Assembly: GCF_002161285.1 (NCBI RefSeq)
Contig: NZ_NFHH01000024.1
Coordinates: forward strand, 1-57,951
DNA from: Blautia sp. An81
GTDB taxonomy: Bacteria; Bacillota; Clostridia; Lachnospirales; Lachnospiraceae
Direction: 5' to 3'
DNA length: 57,951 nt
The translations under genes were made by a program, and so were the position numbers. Shown here piece by piece: positions 1 through 8,275 of this stretch; the stretch's first letter is position 1, and the number at the start of each line of letters is the position of its first letter. The notes under the pieces were generated by a model. It had not been told where the DNA came from. It saw nothing but the letters and a program-made list of their open reading frames with translations, and did not search any database.

Positions 1-135
1 GGTCTTTCCAATGGAAGTGGATAAAACCAATGGAAAAGCCGGAGAATGTAGATAACCCGTTTTTTTAGAAAACTCTCCATCCTAAAGCAGGCAGATATAT
101 TTTTACCTTTCAAAACTGTAAAGTTTTTCTTATGT

Positions 136-164
136 TTGAACTTCCCAGGGAAATATGATATCCT
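136..164 (+). promoter_or_regulatory. possible promoter of the DtxR-type regulator
   Basis: TTGAAC (136-141) is followed after 17 bases by TATCCT (159-164), a weak sigma-A-like pair about 34 bases before the start codon. A better -10 (TATTAT at 164-169) has too long a spacer. No recognisable gene lies in 1-197; a short frame ending with TAG at 66-68 could be the tail of an upstream gene but matches nothing I know. Confidence 0.3.
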
Positions 165-197
165 ATTATAAATACACTTTTGGAAGGAGCGATTATC

Positions 198-593
198 ATG
201 AAGATACATGAATCGGCGGAAAACTACCTGGAAACCATCTTAGTAATCGGGAACCGCAAGCCCCAGGTACGTTCTATTGATATTGCCAATGAACTGAATT
301 TTTCCAAGCCCAGTGTCAGTGTGGCCATGAAAAATCTCCGTCTGAACGGATATATTCAAATGGATCATGAGGGATTTATTACCCTTACTCCCTCCGGCAA
401 GGCAATCGCTGATAAAATATATGAGCGTCATCGTCTTCTCAGTTCCTGGCTTGAACAGCTGGGCGTAGATCCCAAAACTGCTGCTGAAGATGCCTGTAGA
501 ATGGAGCACGTTATAAGCTCTGAAAGTTTTGAGGCTATTAAAAAGCACACTCATCTCATGGAAGAAAAAATACAGTCTGCCAAAGAAGCATAG
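198..593 (+). CDS. DtxR/MntR-family metal-dependent transcriptional regulator
   Basis: A 131-residue DtxR/MntR-type repressor, which would sense Mn2+ or Fe2+ and control metal transport genes. The N-terminal winged helix (about residues 1-60) opens ESAENYLETIL and carries the recognition helix FSKPSVSVAMKNL. The metal-binding and dimer region follows with ERHRLLSSWL and DACRMEHVIS, where E, H and C/E residues sit where the family places its ligands. It lacks the C-terminal SH3-like domain, so it is the short MntR type. I chose ATG at 198 because GGAAGGAG lies 8 bases upstream; a longer TTG start at 180 would overlap that site. The gene stands alone and ends at a strong terminator; no metal transporter is visible beside it, so the metal is unknown. 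Confidence 0.88.
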   Translation: MKIHESAENYLETILVIGNRKPQVRSIDIANELNFSKPSVSVAMKNLRLNGYIQMDHEGFITLTPSGKAIADKIYERHRLLSSWLEQLGVDPKTAAEDACRMEHVISSESFEAIKKHTHLMEEKIQSAKEA

Positions 594-635
594 CTGCTTC
601 TTCATATACTGTACATCTGGCCTGCCTGCCAACAG

Positions 636-688
636 AAAACCGTTCCGTAAAATCCTGATATTATCTGAATTTTACGGAACGGTTTTTT
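636..688. terminator. bidirectional rho-independent terminator
   Basis: An inverted repeat with arms AAACCGTTCCGTAAAAT (about 637-653) and ATTTTACGGAACGGTTT (about 669-685) is flanked by A-rich and T-rich runs. It serves both the convergent DtxR-type gene on the left and the DivIVA-like gene on the right, whose stop codon lies inside its edge. Confidence 0.9.
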
Positions 689-1298
689 ATGACTCCACTT
701 CTTTTTCCTGTTGGATTTTTTCCAGCTGATCAGCAATTTTTTTCTTTATGCCGTTCATTTCCTGATAGGTGGCTGCAAGTTTCTGCTGAGTTTTATTCAG
801 TACATTCACATATTCTGCAATCTTGTACTGTACTTCAGACACAGCACTGCGTACGCCTTCATAGTCTGCCCTGCTGCCTATATTTCCTTCTGCTTTCTCC
901 AGTTTTTCCCGGAGGACCTTGTTTTCTTCCCGAAGGCGAAGGATTTCTCTGGCCAGTTTGTCTTTAATGGCATTCTTCATCTGTTCTGCTTTCAGATATT
1001 CCTGCTGGGTAAATTTCTGCTTTTCTTCTGCCATAGTCAGGGCATCCTGAAGACGGCTGTTTTCCCTGGCCAATCCTTCCAGGCGCTTATCCTGGTCCTC
1101 TGCCAAAGCTGCGCTGTTTTCTTCCTCCTGCCTGAGCAGCTCTTCCAGTTCCTGAATGCGGCTCTGATATCTCTTTGTTTCCTCTTCATGGGCACGGCTC
1201 ATCTGCGACAGCTTGTCATTCATGTTTTCTACATATTCCAGTACATCATCTTTTTTGTAACCGCCTACTGCGGTCCTGAATTCCAGTTCTTCTCCCAT
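687..1298 (-). CDS. DivIVA-like coiled-coil protein
   Basis: A 203-residue, charged, almost wholly helical protein. The first 30 residues hold the DivIVA-type motif VGGYKKDDVLEYVE; the rest is coiled coil with heptad-like Leu/Glu/Lys spacing and no membrane segment. DivIVA/GpsB relatives gather at curved membranes or the septum and recruit cell-wall or division proteins; that role here is inferred. A second protein with the related motif GGYDKEEVQEQI is encoded at 29707-30507, so the organism has at least two. The upstream neighbour is the broken DUF975 gene, 24 bases away and in the same direction, so the two were probably co-transcribed. Confidence 0.7.
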   Translation of the reverse strand: MGEELEFRTAVGGYKKDDVLEYVENMNDKLSQMSRAHEEETKRYQSRIQELEELLRQEEENSAALAEDQDKRLEGLARENSRLQDALTMAEEKQKFTQQEYLKAEQMKNAIKDKLAREILRLREENKVLREKLEKAEGNIGSRADYEGVRSAVSEVQYKIAEYVNVLNKTQQKLAATYQEMNGIKKKIADQLEKIQQEKEVES

Positions 1299-1322
1299 TA
1301 TCTATTCTCCCCTTTCTTCCCT

Positions 1323-1998
1323 TCACTGCCAGCTTTCTCCGCTGGAGTGATTCCTTATCCAGTCATCTCTTAAAGCTCCATAAAGTTCTGCATTTGTGGC
1401 TGCCTGATAAGGCAATGCCCAAAAAATTCCCAGAAGGCCGCATGTAAAGGCAGATCCGATCCACCAGCCTAAAAAAGAAAGATCCAGTCCGAAAGCTTCC
1501 AATTTCTGTCCCATCATCATTTCTTTACTGATAGCAAAGGCATCCGTACTGCTGATATCCGGCTGTTCCGCCAGAATATAGGGGGACCATCCTGTACTCA
1601 TAGCTCTTTACAATCCCCGGAATGATCAGAAGCAGCGTCCACAAAAATGTGAACAGATTTCTAAGAAACATTACAAGCACTACATTTCCATAATGGCCGG
1701 ACTGAAACCCAAAAAGGATCTTGGAAACCCCTGCCTGATAATCCCTGTTCTCTACATAAAACCTGCAGGCTCCCATTTCCAGTACCGAAAACACCAGAAT
1801 CTGTACTAAAATGACCACTGCCCCGGGGATAAGAAACCATAAGGCAAATGTAGTATCCTCCAACCATCTTTCTATGCTGACAGACCCTCCGGTCCCGGTT
1901 ATCAGACCAACGATCAGGCTCACCAGCACACAGTTCCCGTAGTTCCTGCGAAATTTTTCTTTTCCGTCTGCTTTCAGACCCGCTCTGTTCCAGTACAT
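1323..1998 (-). pseudogene. DUF975 integral membrane protein, split by a +1 frameshift
   Basis: Two overlapping frames together make one DUF975-type membrane protein. The upstream frame starts MYWNRAGLKADGKEKF with ATG at 1996-1998 (AGGAGGGGG just before it), spans several hydrophobic helices and runs through SYEYRMVP, then goes out of frame. The downstream frame continues with PYILAEQPDISSTDAF, a typical DUF975 segment, and ends FWALPYQAATNAELY...SGESWQ. Removing one base from the five-G run at 1581-1585 restores YRMVPYILAEQP. The break could be a genuine inactivating insertion, a phase-variable homopolymer, or a sequencing error. The function of DUF975 proteins is unknown to me. Confidence 0.82.
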
Positions 1999-2150
1999 AC
2001 GACCCCCTCCTCTCAAATCATATATTACTGTTTTATTCTAACATGTATTCTACCGGTATAAAAGTGAATTTTTTATTACATAGAAAAACATCATTTCTTC
2101 TTAGCTGTTATTATCATAAAATTTTTCCAAAATATTTTTTTAATTTTATC

Positions 2151-2179
2151 TTGACATTTCAAATTTTATCCCTTATAAT
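2151..2179 (+). promoter_or_regulatory. consensus sigma-A promoter of tRNA-Arg
   Basis: TTGACA (2151-2156) and TATAAT (2174-2179) are separated by exactly 17 bases: a perfect consensus promoter whose start site would fall about 30 bases before the tRNA. Confidence 0.93.
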
Positions 2180-2215
2180 CATTACTGTTGCTAAGGACAG
2201 CAACGAATTTCATAT

Positions 2216-2289
2216 GTGCGTTTAGCTCAGCTGGATAGAGCGTTTGACTACGGATCAAAAGGCCGGGGGTTCGAATCCTCTAACGCACG
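2216..2289 (+). tRNA. tRNA-Arg (anticodon ACG)
   Basis: The cloverleaf closes with acceptor arms GTGCGTT and AACGCAC. The D arm is GCTC...GAGC, the anticodon arm is TTTGA-CTACGGA-TCAAA giving anticodon ACG, and the T loop is TTCGAAT. CCA is not encoded, which fits the presence of the cca gene at 16801-18117. Confidence 0.96.
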
Positions 2290-2294
2290 GTATC

Positions 2295-2326
2295 AACCCT
2301 TATGTCTCAGGACATAGGGGTTTTTG
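2295..2326 (+). terminator. terminator after tRNA-Arg
   Basis: AACCCTTATGTC and GACATAGGGGTT pair over 12 bases with a 4-base loop (one G.U pair), followed by TTTT. It ends the tRNA transcript 36 bases before the next start codon. Confidence 0.85.
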
Positions 2327-2361
2327 TTTTATCAGAAAACCATTTATGAAAGGAGTTCCAT

Positions 2362-4053
2362 ATGCTTACATCAACTCAGCTTCGGCAGCAGCTTTCCTCC
2401 ATAAACAGAAAAAGCTATCCTGCATATAAAAGTTTAAAAGGCATCTATCAATTTCCTGACTATCTTTTATCTATTGACCATGTACAGGGAGACCCTTTTG
2501 CCTCTCCTTCCCACGTAAGTATTTATGTTTCCAGAAAAAGAGCAGCTTTTCCGGAATTCTGTTTTTCATCTTCTCCGGCCAGGATTGCTGTTCAGGACCT
2601 GCTCACACGTAAATTTGAAGAGCAAATTTCCGCTTACAGTTTCCGGGCAAAAGGTTCCGGCAAAAGCGGTCTCATCTCTATTACCCACTGTGGACAGGAA
2701 ACTCTGGAACGGACGGCCTGTCAGGTTACCGATAAGGAAATCATTGTCCGCTTTACTGTCGGCTTCCCTGCAAATGGCAGGACAATCAACGCACCAGAGC
2801 TTGAAAAAATCCTGTTTGACTTTCTTCCCCGCTGTGTGCAGAAAAGCCTGTACTATAAAAATCTTTCTTCAAAAAACGTAGAGGAGACTGTATTTCTCGC
2901 AGAAGATCAGGAATATATCCGCAAAGAACTTCCCAAAAGAAATCTGGCTGCTTTTGTGGCTGATCACTCCATTCTCCCCAGACAGAGCGGTATTTCTCAG
3001 AAACCCTTGAAAGGAAGTATCCCCTTTCTTTCCCCGGAAACACTCCAGATAGAAATGAAGCTTCCCCACAAAGGTATAATCCGTGGAATGGGAATCCCAA
3101 ATGGCATCACTCTTATTGCCGGAGGAGGGTATCATGGAAAGTCCACACTGCTGAATGCCTTAGAAAGAGGCGTTTATAATCATATTGCAGGAGATGGGAG
3201 AGAATACGTGATCACGGAGCCTTCTGCACTGAAGCTCCGTTCTGAAGACGGACGTTTTATTAAAGATGTGGATATTTCTCTATTTATCAATGATCTGCCT
3301 AATAAAAAGGATACCCGTTGCTTCTCAACTCTGGATGCCAGCGGAAGCACCTCTCAGGCCGCCGGAATTGTAGAAGGAATGGAAGCTGGAACTAAGCTCC
3401 TGCTTCTGGATGAAGATACCTCTGCCACCAATTTCATGGTCCGGGATACTTTTATGCAGGAAGTGATAAGCAGAGATAAAGAACCCATCACTCCATTTCT
3501 GGAAAGAGCAAGGGACCTATATGAAAAGGCTGGCATTTCCACTATCCTAGTAGCAGGAAGTTCAGGTGCTTTTTTCCATATTGCAGATACGGTAATCCAG
3601 ATGGACAGCTACCGGACTCTGGACATTACAGAAAAAGTTAAAAATCTGTGCAGAAAGTATCCCCTATCTTTCTCCCATGTTCCAGCTTTTGCCATGCCGA
3701 ATTTTAATAGAGTCATGACAGTGCCTCCGGTGAAAGGAGACGGAAACAAAGAGTTAAAGCTGAAAGTTCATGGAAAAGATTCTTTCTCTCTGGGTAAAGA
3801 AACCATAGATTTAAGATATATCGAACAGATTGCCGATTCAGAACAGACCGCCGCACTGGGACAGCTGCTGAAATATGCCAGGGAACACCTTTTAGATAAT
3901 AAGCGAAGTCTTTCTCAGGTAATTTCCCTTCTGGAAAAGACGCTGGATGAAAAAGGACTGGCCGGTATCTGCTCTTCCTCTTATATCCCCTGTGGTCTGG
4001 CAATGCCCCGGAAGCAGGAGATTTATTCTTGTTTTAATCGTTATCGAAGATAA
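2362..4053 (+). CDS. ABC-class ATPase domain protein (PF09818-type)
   Basis: A soluble 563-residue protein of the stand-alone 'predicted ATPase of the ABC class' family. A family-specific N-terminal half is followed by a P-loop GGGYHGKSTLLNAL near residue 255 and a Walker B KLLLLDEDTSATNFM near residue 350, with TILVAGSSGAFF after it. No membrane segment is present and no permease is adjacent, so it is not a transporter subunit in any obvious way; the cellular role of the family is not established. Start ATG at 2362 has AAAGGAG 8 bases upstream. The tRNA terminator separates it from tRNA-Arg, so it may depend on readthrough or on an unseen promoter. Confidence 0.87.
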   Translation: MLTSTQLRQQLSSINRKSYPAYKSLKGIYQFPDYLLSIDHVQGDPFASPSHVSIYVSRKRAAFPEFCFSSSPARIAVQDLLTRKFEEQISAYSFRAKGSGKSGLISITHCGQETLERTACQVTDKEIIVRFTVGFPANGRTINAPELEKILFDFLPRCVQKSLYYKNLSSKNVEETVFLAEDQEYIRKELPKRNLAAFVADHSILPRQSGISQKPLKGSIPFLSPETLQIEMKLPHKGIIRGMGIPNGITLIAGGGYHGKSTLLNALERGVYNHIAGDGREYVITEPSALKLRSEDGRFIKDVDISLFINDLPNKKDTRCFSTLDASGSTSQAAGIVEGMEAGTKLLLLDEDTSATNFMVRDTFMQEVISRDKEPITPFLERARDLYEKAGISTILVAGSSGAFFHIADTVIQMDSYRTLDITEKVKNLCRKYPLSFSHVPAFAMPNFNRVMTVPPVKGDGNKELKLKVHGKDSFSLGKETIDLRYIEQIADSEQTAALGQLLKYAREHLLDNKRSLSQVISLLEKTLDEKGLAGICSSSYIPCGLAMPRKQEIYSCFNRYRR

Positions 4054-4086
4054 TGCCGGGAAACTTTTTATTGTCATGAGTAAAAA

Positions 4087-4142
4087 GGCCGCTGTATTTG
4101 TGCAGACTTTCCTCTATACGGTGTCTGCATAAACACAGCGGT
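4087..4142. terminator. imperfect stem-loop between convergent genes
   Basis: GCCGCTGTATTTGTGCAGA and TGTCTGCATAAACACAGCGG form a long, slightly imperfect stem lying between the ends of the ABC-class ATPase gene and the DegV gene. TCCCTCTTT follows on the plus strand. It probably terminates one or both transcripts. Confidence 0.65.
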
Positions 4143-4163
4143 CCCTCTTTATTCTGAGACTTT

Positions 4164-5060
4164 CTAAGCTTCTGCTTTCTTCAAAATTCCTACTCCAATA
4201 GGATAAGGCCCTGTATGGACTCCAATGGTAGCGCCTATCTGCATCTGCGGCCAGTTTTCTGACGGGTAGCCTCTTTCTGACAGCTTCTGACCCAGATAGT
4301 CTTTAAAGGTCTTGTACTCCGGAACATCCAGACCTACGCCTGTGACCAGATGATACTCCTCAAGATTTATTTTTTTCTTTTCCAGATACTCGACAAACAT
4401 ATCTGCTACCTTGAACAAGGATTTCTTTCTGCCTCTGCAAAGCTCTGTAGAACCCAGTTCCCCGTCATAATACTGGAGCAAAGGTTTTATATTCAGCATA
4501 CTCCCGGCCAGAGAAGCCGCCTTTCCGATCCTTCCTCCATGTTCCAGATATTTCAGATCCTTTGTGGTAAAAAAGATATGTCCTGTATTTCTGATCTTCT
4601 CCAGGGCTTTTACTGCCGTTTTCAGATCCAGTCCCTTATTCCTGAGCCTGACCGCTTCTTTCACAAAAAGCCCCTGAGCCGCAGTTACCAGCTGAGAATC
4701 CATCACATAGATTTCTGCCTCAGGATGCTCTTCCAACAGTTCCTCCCTGGCATTTATTGCAGACTGCATAGAGCCGCTGAATTTCTTTGTCAGGCAGATA
4801 CACAGTACCGGCGTACTGGTTTCTACAAAGGGAAGAAAGGCATCCATATAATCCTGTACAGAAGGCATAGATGTCTTGGGATAGCAGTCCTGATTATCTG
4901 CCATTTCCTGATAAAAGTCCGTAATGGCTATATCCTTTCCTTCTCTCAGATAATTTTCCCCATCAAAGGATACATAAAAAGATACGATGGAGACCTTCTC
5001 CTGCTCCGTATACTGAAGAGACAGGTCACAGGAGCTGTCGCTGACAATACCAAATTTCAT
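4164..5060 (-). CDS. DegV family protein (fatty-acid-binding fold)
   Basis: At 298 residues it has the full usual length of the DegV family. It begins MKFGIVSDSSCDLS, the typical DegV opening, followed by the conserved TSMPSVQDY region, the LCICLTKKFSGSMQSA loop that lines the lipid pocket, and a C-terminal domain with GVGLDVPEYK and IGATIGVHTGPYPIGVG. Members bind a single fatty acid; in Firmicutes some act as the FakB subunit that presents exogenous fatty acids to the kinase FakA. No FakA is in this window, so assignment as a FakB is only possible. Transcribed alone, divergent from the TetR-type gene. Confidence 0.9.
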   Translation of the reverse strand: MKFGIVSDSSCDLSLQYTEQEKVSIVSFYVSFDGENYLREGKDIAITDFYQEMADNQDCYPKTSMPSVQDYMDAFLPFVETSTPVLCICLTKKFSGSMQSAINAREELLEEHPEAEIYVMDSQLVTAAQGLFVKEAVRLRNKGLDLKTAVKALEKIRNTGHIFFTTKDLKYLEHGGRIGKAASLAGSMLNIKPLLQYYDGELGSTELCRGRKKSLFKVADMFVEYLEKKKINLEEYHLVTGVGLDVPEYKTFKDYLGQKLSERGYPSENWPQMQIGATIGVHTGPYPIGVGILKKAEA

Positions 5061-5111
5061 TTTTCATCCGTCCTTGTCTTTCTTTTTAATATCTGTTATC
5101 ATCTACAGTAA

Positions 5112-5127
5112 ATGTTACAATTGTAAC
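5112..5127. promoter_or_regulatory. candidate TetR operator between degV-type and tetR-type genes
   Basis: The 16-base perfect palindrome TGTTACAATTGTAACA sits in the divergent intergenic region, about 50 bases upstream of the DegV gene and 60 upstream of the TetR gene. A further TGTTAC half-site occurs at about 5164-5169 beside the TetR ribosome site. This is what an autoregulating TetR repressor would bind; it is inference from position and symmetry. Confidence 0.6.
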
Positions 5128-5189
5128 ACTTTATTTTCTGAAAAACAATATTTAAAATCTCAACTGTTACAAAAAGGAGAATTTTGTTC

Positions 5190-5750
5190 ATGAATACTTC
5201 ATCGAAAAATCCTTCCAAAGAGTTTACAAAAAACTGTATAATGGATGCCCTTCTCCAACTTATGCACACCAAAGAATATGAGCAGATTTCTATCTCTGAA
5301 CTAACTCAGAAAGCCGGGGTTTCCCGGATGTCTTATTACCGCAACTACAACTGCAAAGACAGTATACTGATTGATTATATGCACCGGATTTTAAAAGAGT
5401 ACGCAGAGGAGTTAAAAGGTCCTTCTTTTCGTTCAGATTTCCAGACTTACGACCATATCCTGCGAAGTCTGAAATATCTTGAAAAATACAAAGATTACGT
5501 GCTGTGCCTGAAAAAGGCCAACCGCTCGGAAATCCTCCTTCAGGGATTGGATCTATATATGCTTTATGTAACAGAATCTCTGGAAAAATCAGCTCTGGAA
5601 AAATACGATCTCTACTACTATTCCGGAGCTCTTTACAACATTTTCATGCATTGGATCGAAGACGACATGAAAGAAGACATCCAGGTTATCGCCTCTATTA
5701 TATATGAACATGTGCGGCATAACCGTTTCAATGACAGACAAAGGAGGTAA
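5190..5750 (+). CDS. TetR/AcrR-family transcriptional regulator
   Basis: A 186-residue TetR-type repressor. The helix-turn-helix lies in about residues 15-60 (MDALLQLMHTKEYEQISISE then LTQKAGVSRMSYYRNY), and the C-terminal helical domain, which would bind the ligand, has no recognisable signature. ATG at 5190 is preferred over an in-frame TTG at 5184: AAGGAG at 5174-5179 is 10 bases from the ATG but only 4 from the TTG. It is divergent from the degV-type gene, and the 129-base gap contains TGTTACAATTGTAACA at about 5112-5127, a near-perfect palindrome that could be the operator controlling both genes. Confidence 0.85.
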   Translation: MNTSSKNPSKEFTKNCIMDALLQLMHTKEYEQISISELTQKAGVSRMSYYRNYNCKDSILIDYMHRILKEYAEELKGPSFRSDFQTYDHILRSLKYLEKYKDYVLCLKKANRSEILLQGLDLYMLYVTESLEKSALEKYDLYYYSGALYNIFMHWIEDDMKEDIQVIASIIYEHVRHNRFNDRQRR

Positions 5751-5767
5751 TCCTCTTAGCAAAATCA

Positions 5768-5804
5768 AAAATGCTTCAAGCCTTCCTTGCAACGGCTTGA
5801 AGCA
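5768..5804 (-). terminator. terminator of tRNA-Tyr
   Basis: On the minus strand, TGCTTCAAGCC and GGCTTGAAGCA pair over 11 bases and are followed by TTTTT, 13 bases past the tRNA 3' end. There is no T-run on the plus strand, so it serves the tRNA rather than the tetR-type gene. Confidence 0.88.
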
Positions 5805-5817
5805 CACTGTAGTGTAA

Positions 5818-5899
5818 TGGGCGATGGTGGATTCGAACCACCGAAGGCTTTGCCAGCAGATTTACAGTCTGTCCCCTTTGGCCACTCGGGAAATCGCCC
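5818..5899 (-). tRNA. tRNA-Tyr (anticodon GTA)
   Basis: The 82-base gene has acceptor arms GGGCGAT and ATCGCCC, anticodon loop CTGTAAA (GTA), T loop TTCGAAT, and the long variable arm expected of bacterial tRNA-Tyr. CCA is not encoded. Confidence 0.96.
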
Positions 5900-5920
5900 C
5901 TAAATTTTCAGTTCTCACAA

Positions 5921-5948
5921 ATTATAGCATACCCTGACCGAATTGCAA
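5921..5948 (-). promoter_or_regulatory. promoter of tRNA-Tyr
   Basis: On the minus strand, TTGCAA (5943-5948) and TATAAT (5921-5926) are separated by 16 bases, placing the start site close to the tRNA 5' end. Confidence 0.8.
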
Positions 5949-5986
5949 GTGTTTTTTTTCATTTCTTTCAAAGACTGCAAAAGGAA

Positions 5987-6055
5987 CTGTGGCATTCGTC
6001 ATATATCAGTAATAACATGTATAAGTATTCTCACTTTTAACTAATGCCACAGCTC
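5987..6055. repeat. palindromic dispersed repeat, family 1, copy A
   Basis: A 69-base element with complementary ends (CTGTGGCATT ... AATGCCACAG). It aligns without gaps, at roughly 80% identity by eye, with 36866-36934, including the inner stretch CATATATCAG. It lies just past the stop of the amylase gene and probably also ends that transcript. See the repeat finding. Confidence 0.82.
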
Positions 6056-6077
6056 ATTTAAATACCCTGCTATCTTT

Positions 6078-8195
6078 CTATTCTTCCTGATCCAGCACAC
6101 ATTTCACAATGATTGCTCCATGGGAAGGAACCTCCAGATGGATAACTCCGGCCCTGCACTCATGAATTTTCTTTACAAGACTGTATCCAAAATCTCCAGT
6201 CACCATCAGCTGTTTGAATTTACAGGTTCTGGATCTTGGAATCCCCAGTTCCCACACAGACAGCTCCACCATCTTCGTCTCATCGCTGTTATTAATGGTC
6301 ACCACAGTTTTCTCCCTGTCTGTAAATCTGCCGTAACTGATCTGCTGATAATCATTTGCCAGAAATTTTACAGATCCTCTCAGCAATTCACGATTCTCCT
6401 TGTGTATCCGTATGATATCTTTATGAAAAGCGATCAGTTCCTGGTCTTCTCTTCCCCAGGGATAGGTTCTCCGATTATCCGGGTCGGTAAAACCGCAGAG
6501 TCCTGCTTCGTCTCCATAATAGATGGTAGGCGCTCCCGGCCATGTCATCTGGATTACCACAGCCTCCCGGAAGACGGCCTTGTTTATATCCTGCTGGGCA
6601 GCTTCACTTCCCAGATTTTCTACCCGTCCCACTTTATGATTGGTTCTTGTAAGGAAACGGGAGTGATCATGATTAGACAGCTCATTCATGGCAGTCATCA
6701 GCGAAGGCGCATAGAAACTGGCCATATGATATTTCATAGAGCCGATAAAACAGTCACTATTTCCCAGCATGCCCTCGTTAAATTCATCACTGTGTTTCTC
6801 CATTCCTGTCAGGAACCAGGTTACCGGCTCCATAAAAGCATCATAGTTCATCACAGTGTCCCACTGGTCTCCTTCCAGCCAGGACCTGGCTTCTCCATAA
6901 TGCTCTGCAAGGATCAGAGCGTCAGGGTTAGCCTCCTTCACATTCCGACGAAATTCTCTCCAAAACTGATGATTGTACTCATTGCTGTGTCCCAGGTCTG
7001 CCGCAACGTCAAGACGCCACCCGTCCACATTATAGGGGGGAGAAACCCATTTTCTGGCAATACTCATAATATAATCATAGAGTCTGGGAGACTCTTCATA
7101 ATTCAGTTTTGGCAGAGTGTCATGTCCCCACCAACCGTCGTAGAACTGGTTATAGGGCCAGCTATACTCATTGTGAAAGCGGAAAAAAGTACGGTAAGGA
7201 CTGTCCTGAGATATATAAGCCCCCTTCTCATATCCTATCTGATTCTCGTAAATCTGCTCTCTGTCCAGCCATTTATTAAATGAGCCGCAATGATTAAATA
7301 CTCCATCCAGGATTACTTTCATGCCCCTCTTATGGATTTCTTCCACAATACAGACAAAAAAAGCATTGCTGGCTTCTAGATTTACTTTGTCTGTAACTCG
7401 TTCTATATATTTGGTAGCATGGGCATTTTCCATATCCCCATCGGTCAGGACCTCTCCCCCATCTTTCACGATTTTTCCATAATGAGGGTCTATATAATCA
7501 TAATCCTGGCTGTCATACTTATGATTGGAAGGAGATACAAACAAAGGATTAAAATAGATCACATCCACACCCAATTCTTTCAGATAGTCCAGTTTATCCA
7601 GAACTCCCTGGAGATCTCCTCCGTAAAAATCCCGGACATCCATAGCTTGAGGAGGACGGTTCCAGTCCTCTACCTTTTTTACATGTTCATCAATATATGC
7701 ATACTCACCTGACACCACATCATTAGACGGGTCCCCGTTGCGGAATCTGTCTACAAAGATCTGATACATCACTGCTCCCTTTGCCCAGTCAGGAGTCTTA
7801 AATCCCGGAACAATACCAAAACAGTAGTGGTCGTCAATCTCTCTGGTCACTCCAATCTGGTTATAATAGCAATGAATTTTTCCGGAAATAATCTCAAAAT
7901 AGTAACGGATAGTCTCATTTCCAAGTTTTACATCCGTCCCATAATAGTCAAATCCGTCTTTTGAGTTAAGCCATTTCATAGGCTGTCTAACATCATCATA
8001 TACCAGAAAAACAAAGTCCACATTGTTTTTCTTTGTGCGGATACGGATATTCACTGTGTCTCCGGCTTCCGGTTCTGCCGGGGTCCTGTAATTTTCCGTT
8101 TCATCGCTGAACACCGCACGTTTATTAAAAGTAGGCCTCATATTGGTCACATATTCCTGAATCTTCCTTGCATCCGTAAGATTTTCGTAATTCAT
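6078..8195 (-). CDS. GH13 alpha-amylase family enzyme (neopullulanase/cyclomaltodextrinase-like)
   Basis: A 705-residue intracellular glycoside hydrolase acting on alpha-glucans or maltodextrins. An N-terminal beta-rich domain (about 1-130, CBM34-like) precedes the (beta/alpha)8 barrel. Barrel motifs seen are VILDGVFNHCG (about 295-304), GWRLDVAAD with nucleophile D396, LILAEHYGEA with acid/base E431, and LSNHDHSRF with D510. No signal peptide is present, which is usual for the cyclomaltodextrinase/neopullulanase group. ATG at 8195 sits close to GGAGAGGATGCAG. It is a single-gene transcript with its own promoter; the family-1 repeat lies just past its stop. It probably trims oligosaccharides brought in by transporters such as the one at 23.6-28.3 kb; exact specificity cannot be read from sequence. 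Confidence 0.9.
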   Translation of the reverse strand: MNYENLTDARKIQEYVTNMRPTFNKRAVFSDETENYRTPAEPEAGDTVNIRIRTKKNNVDFVFLVYDDVRQPMKWLNSKDGFDYYGTDVKLGNETIRYYFEIISGKIHCYYNQIGVTREIDDHYCFGIVPGFKTPDWAKGAVMYQIFVDRFRNGDPSNDVVSGEYAYIDEHVKKVEDWNRPPQAMDVRDFYGGDLQGVLDKLDYLKELGVDVIYFNPLFVSPSNHKYDSQDYDYIDPHYGKIVKDGGEVLTDGDMENAHATKYIERVTDKVNLEASNAFFVCIVEEIHKRGMKVILDGVFNHCGSFNKWLDREQIYENQIGYEKGAYISQDSPYRTFFRFHNEYSWPYNQFYDGWWGHDTLPKLNYEESPRLYDYIMSIARKWVSPPYNVDGWRLDVAADLGHSNEYNHQFWREFRRNVKEANPDALILAEHYGEARSWLEGDQWDTVMNYDAFMEPVTWFLTGMEKHSDEFNEGMLGNSDCFIGSMKYHMASFYAPSLMTAMNELSNHDHSRFLTRTNHKVGRVENLGSEAAQQDINKAVFREAVVIQMTWPGAPTIYYGDEAGLCGFTDPDNRRTYPWGREDQELIAFHKDIIRIHKENRELLRGSVKFLANDYQQISYGRFTDREKTVVTINNSDETKMVELSVWELGIPRSRTCKFKQLMVTGDFGYSLVKKIHECRAGVIHLEVPSHGAIIVKCVLDQEE

Positions 8196-8275
8196 ACTGC
8201 ATCCTCTCCATCTTTTAGCAAAACCTATAAGTGTTTCCTGCTTTGCTGAATTACTTCATATTATTATATGTTACT

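Noticed and set aside
2244-2429. 61-codon frame starting inside tRNA-Arg
   Set aside because: It covers the tRNA and its terminator and the start of the ABC-class ATPase in another frame.
2362-4053. ABC transporter ATP-binding subunit
   Set aside because: No adjacent permease and a long family-specific N-terminal half; it fits the stand-alone ABC-class ATPase family instead.
4164-5060. Confident assignment as FakB
   Set aside because: Sequence shows the DegV family only; without a FakA gene in view the kinase partnership cannot be stated.
5190-5750. TTG start at 5184 for the TetR-type gene
   Set aside because: It would leave only 4 bases after the ribosome site; ATG at 5190 has better spacing.
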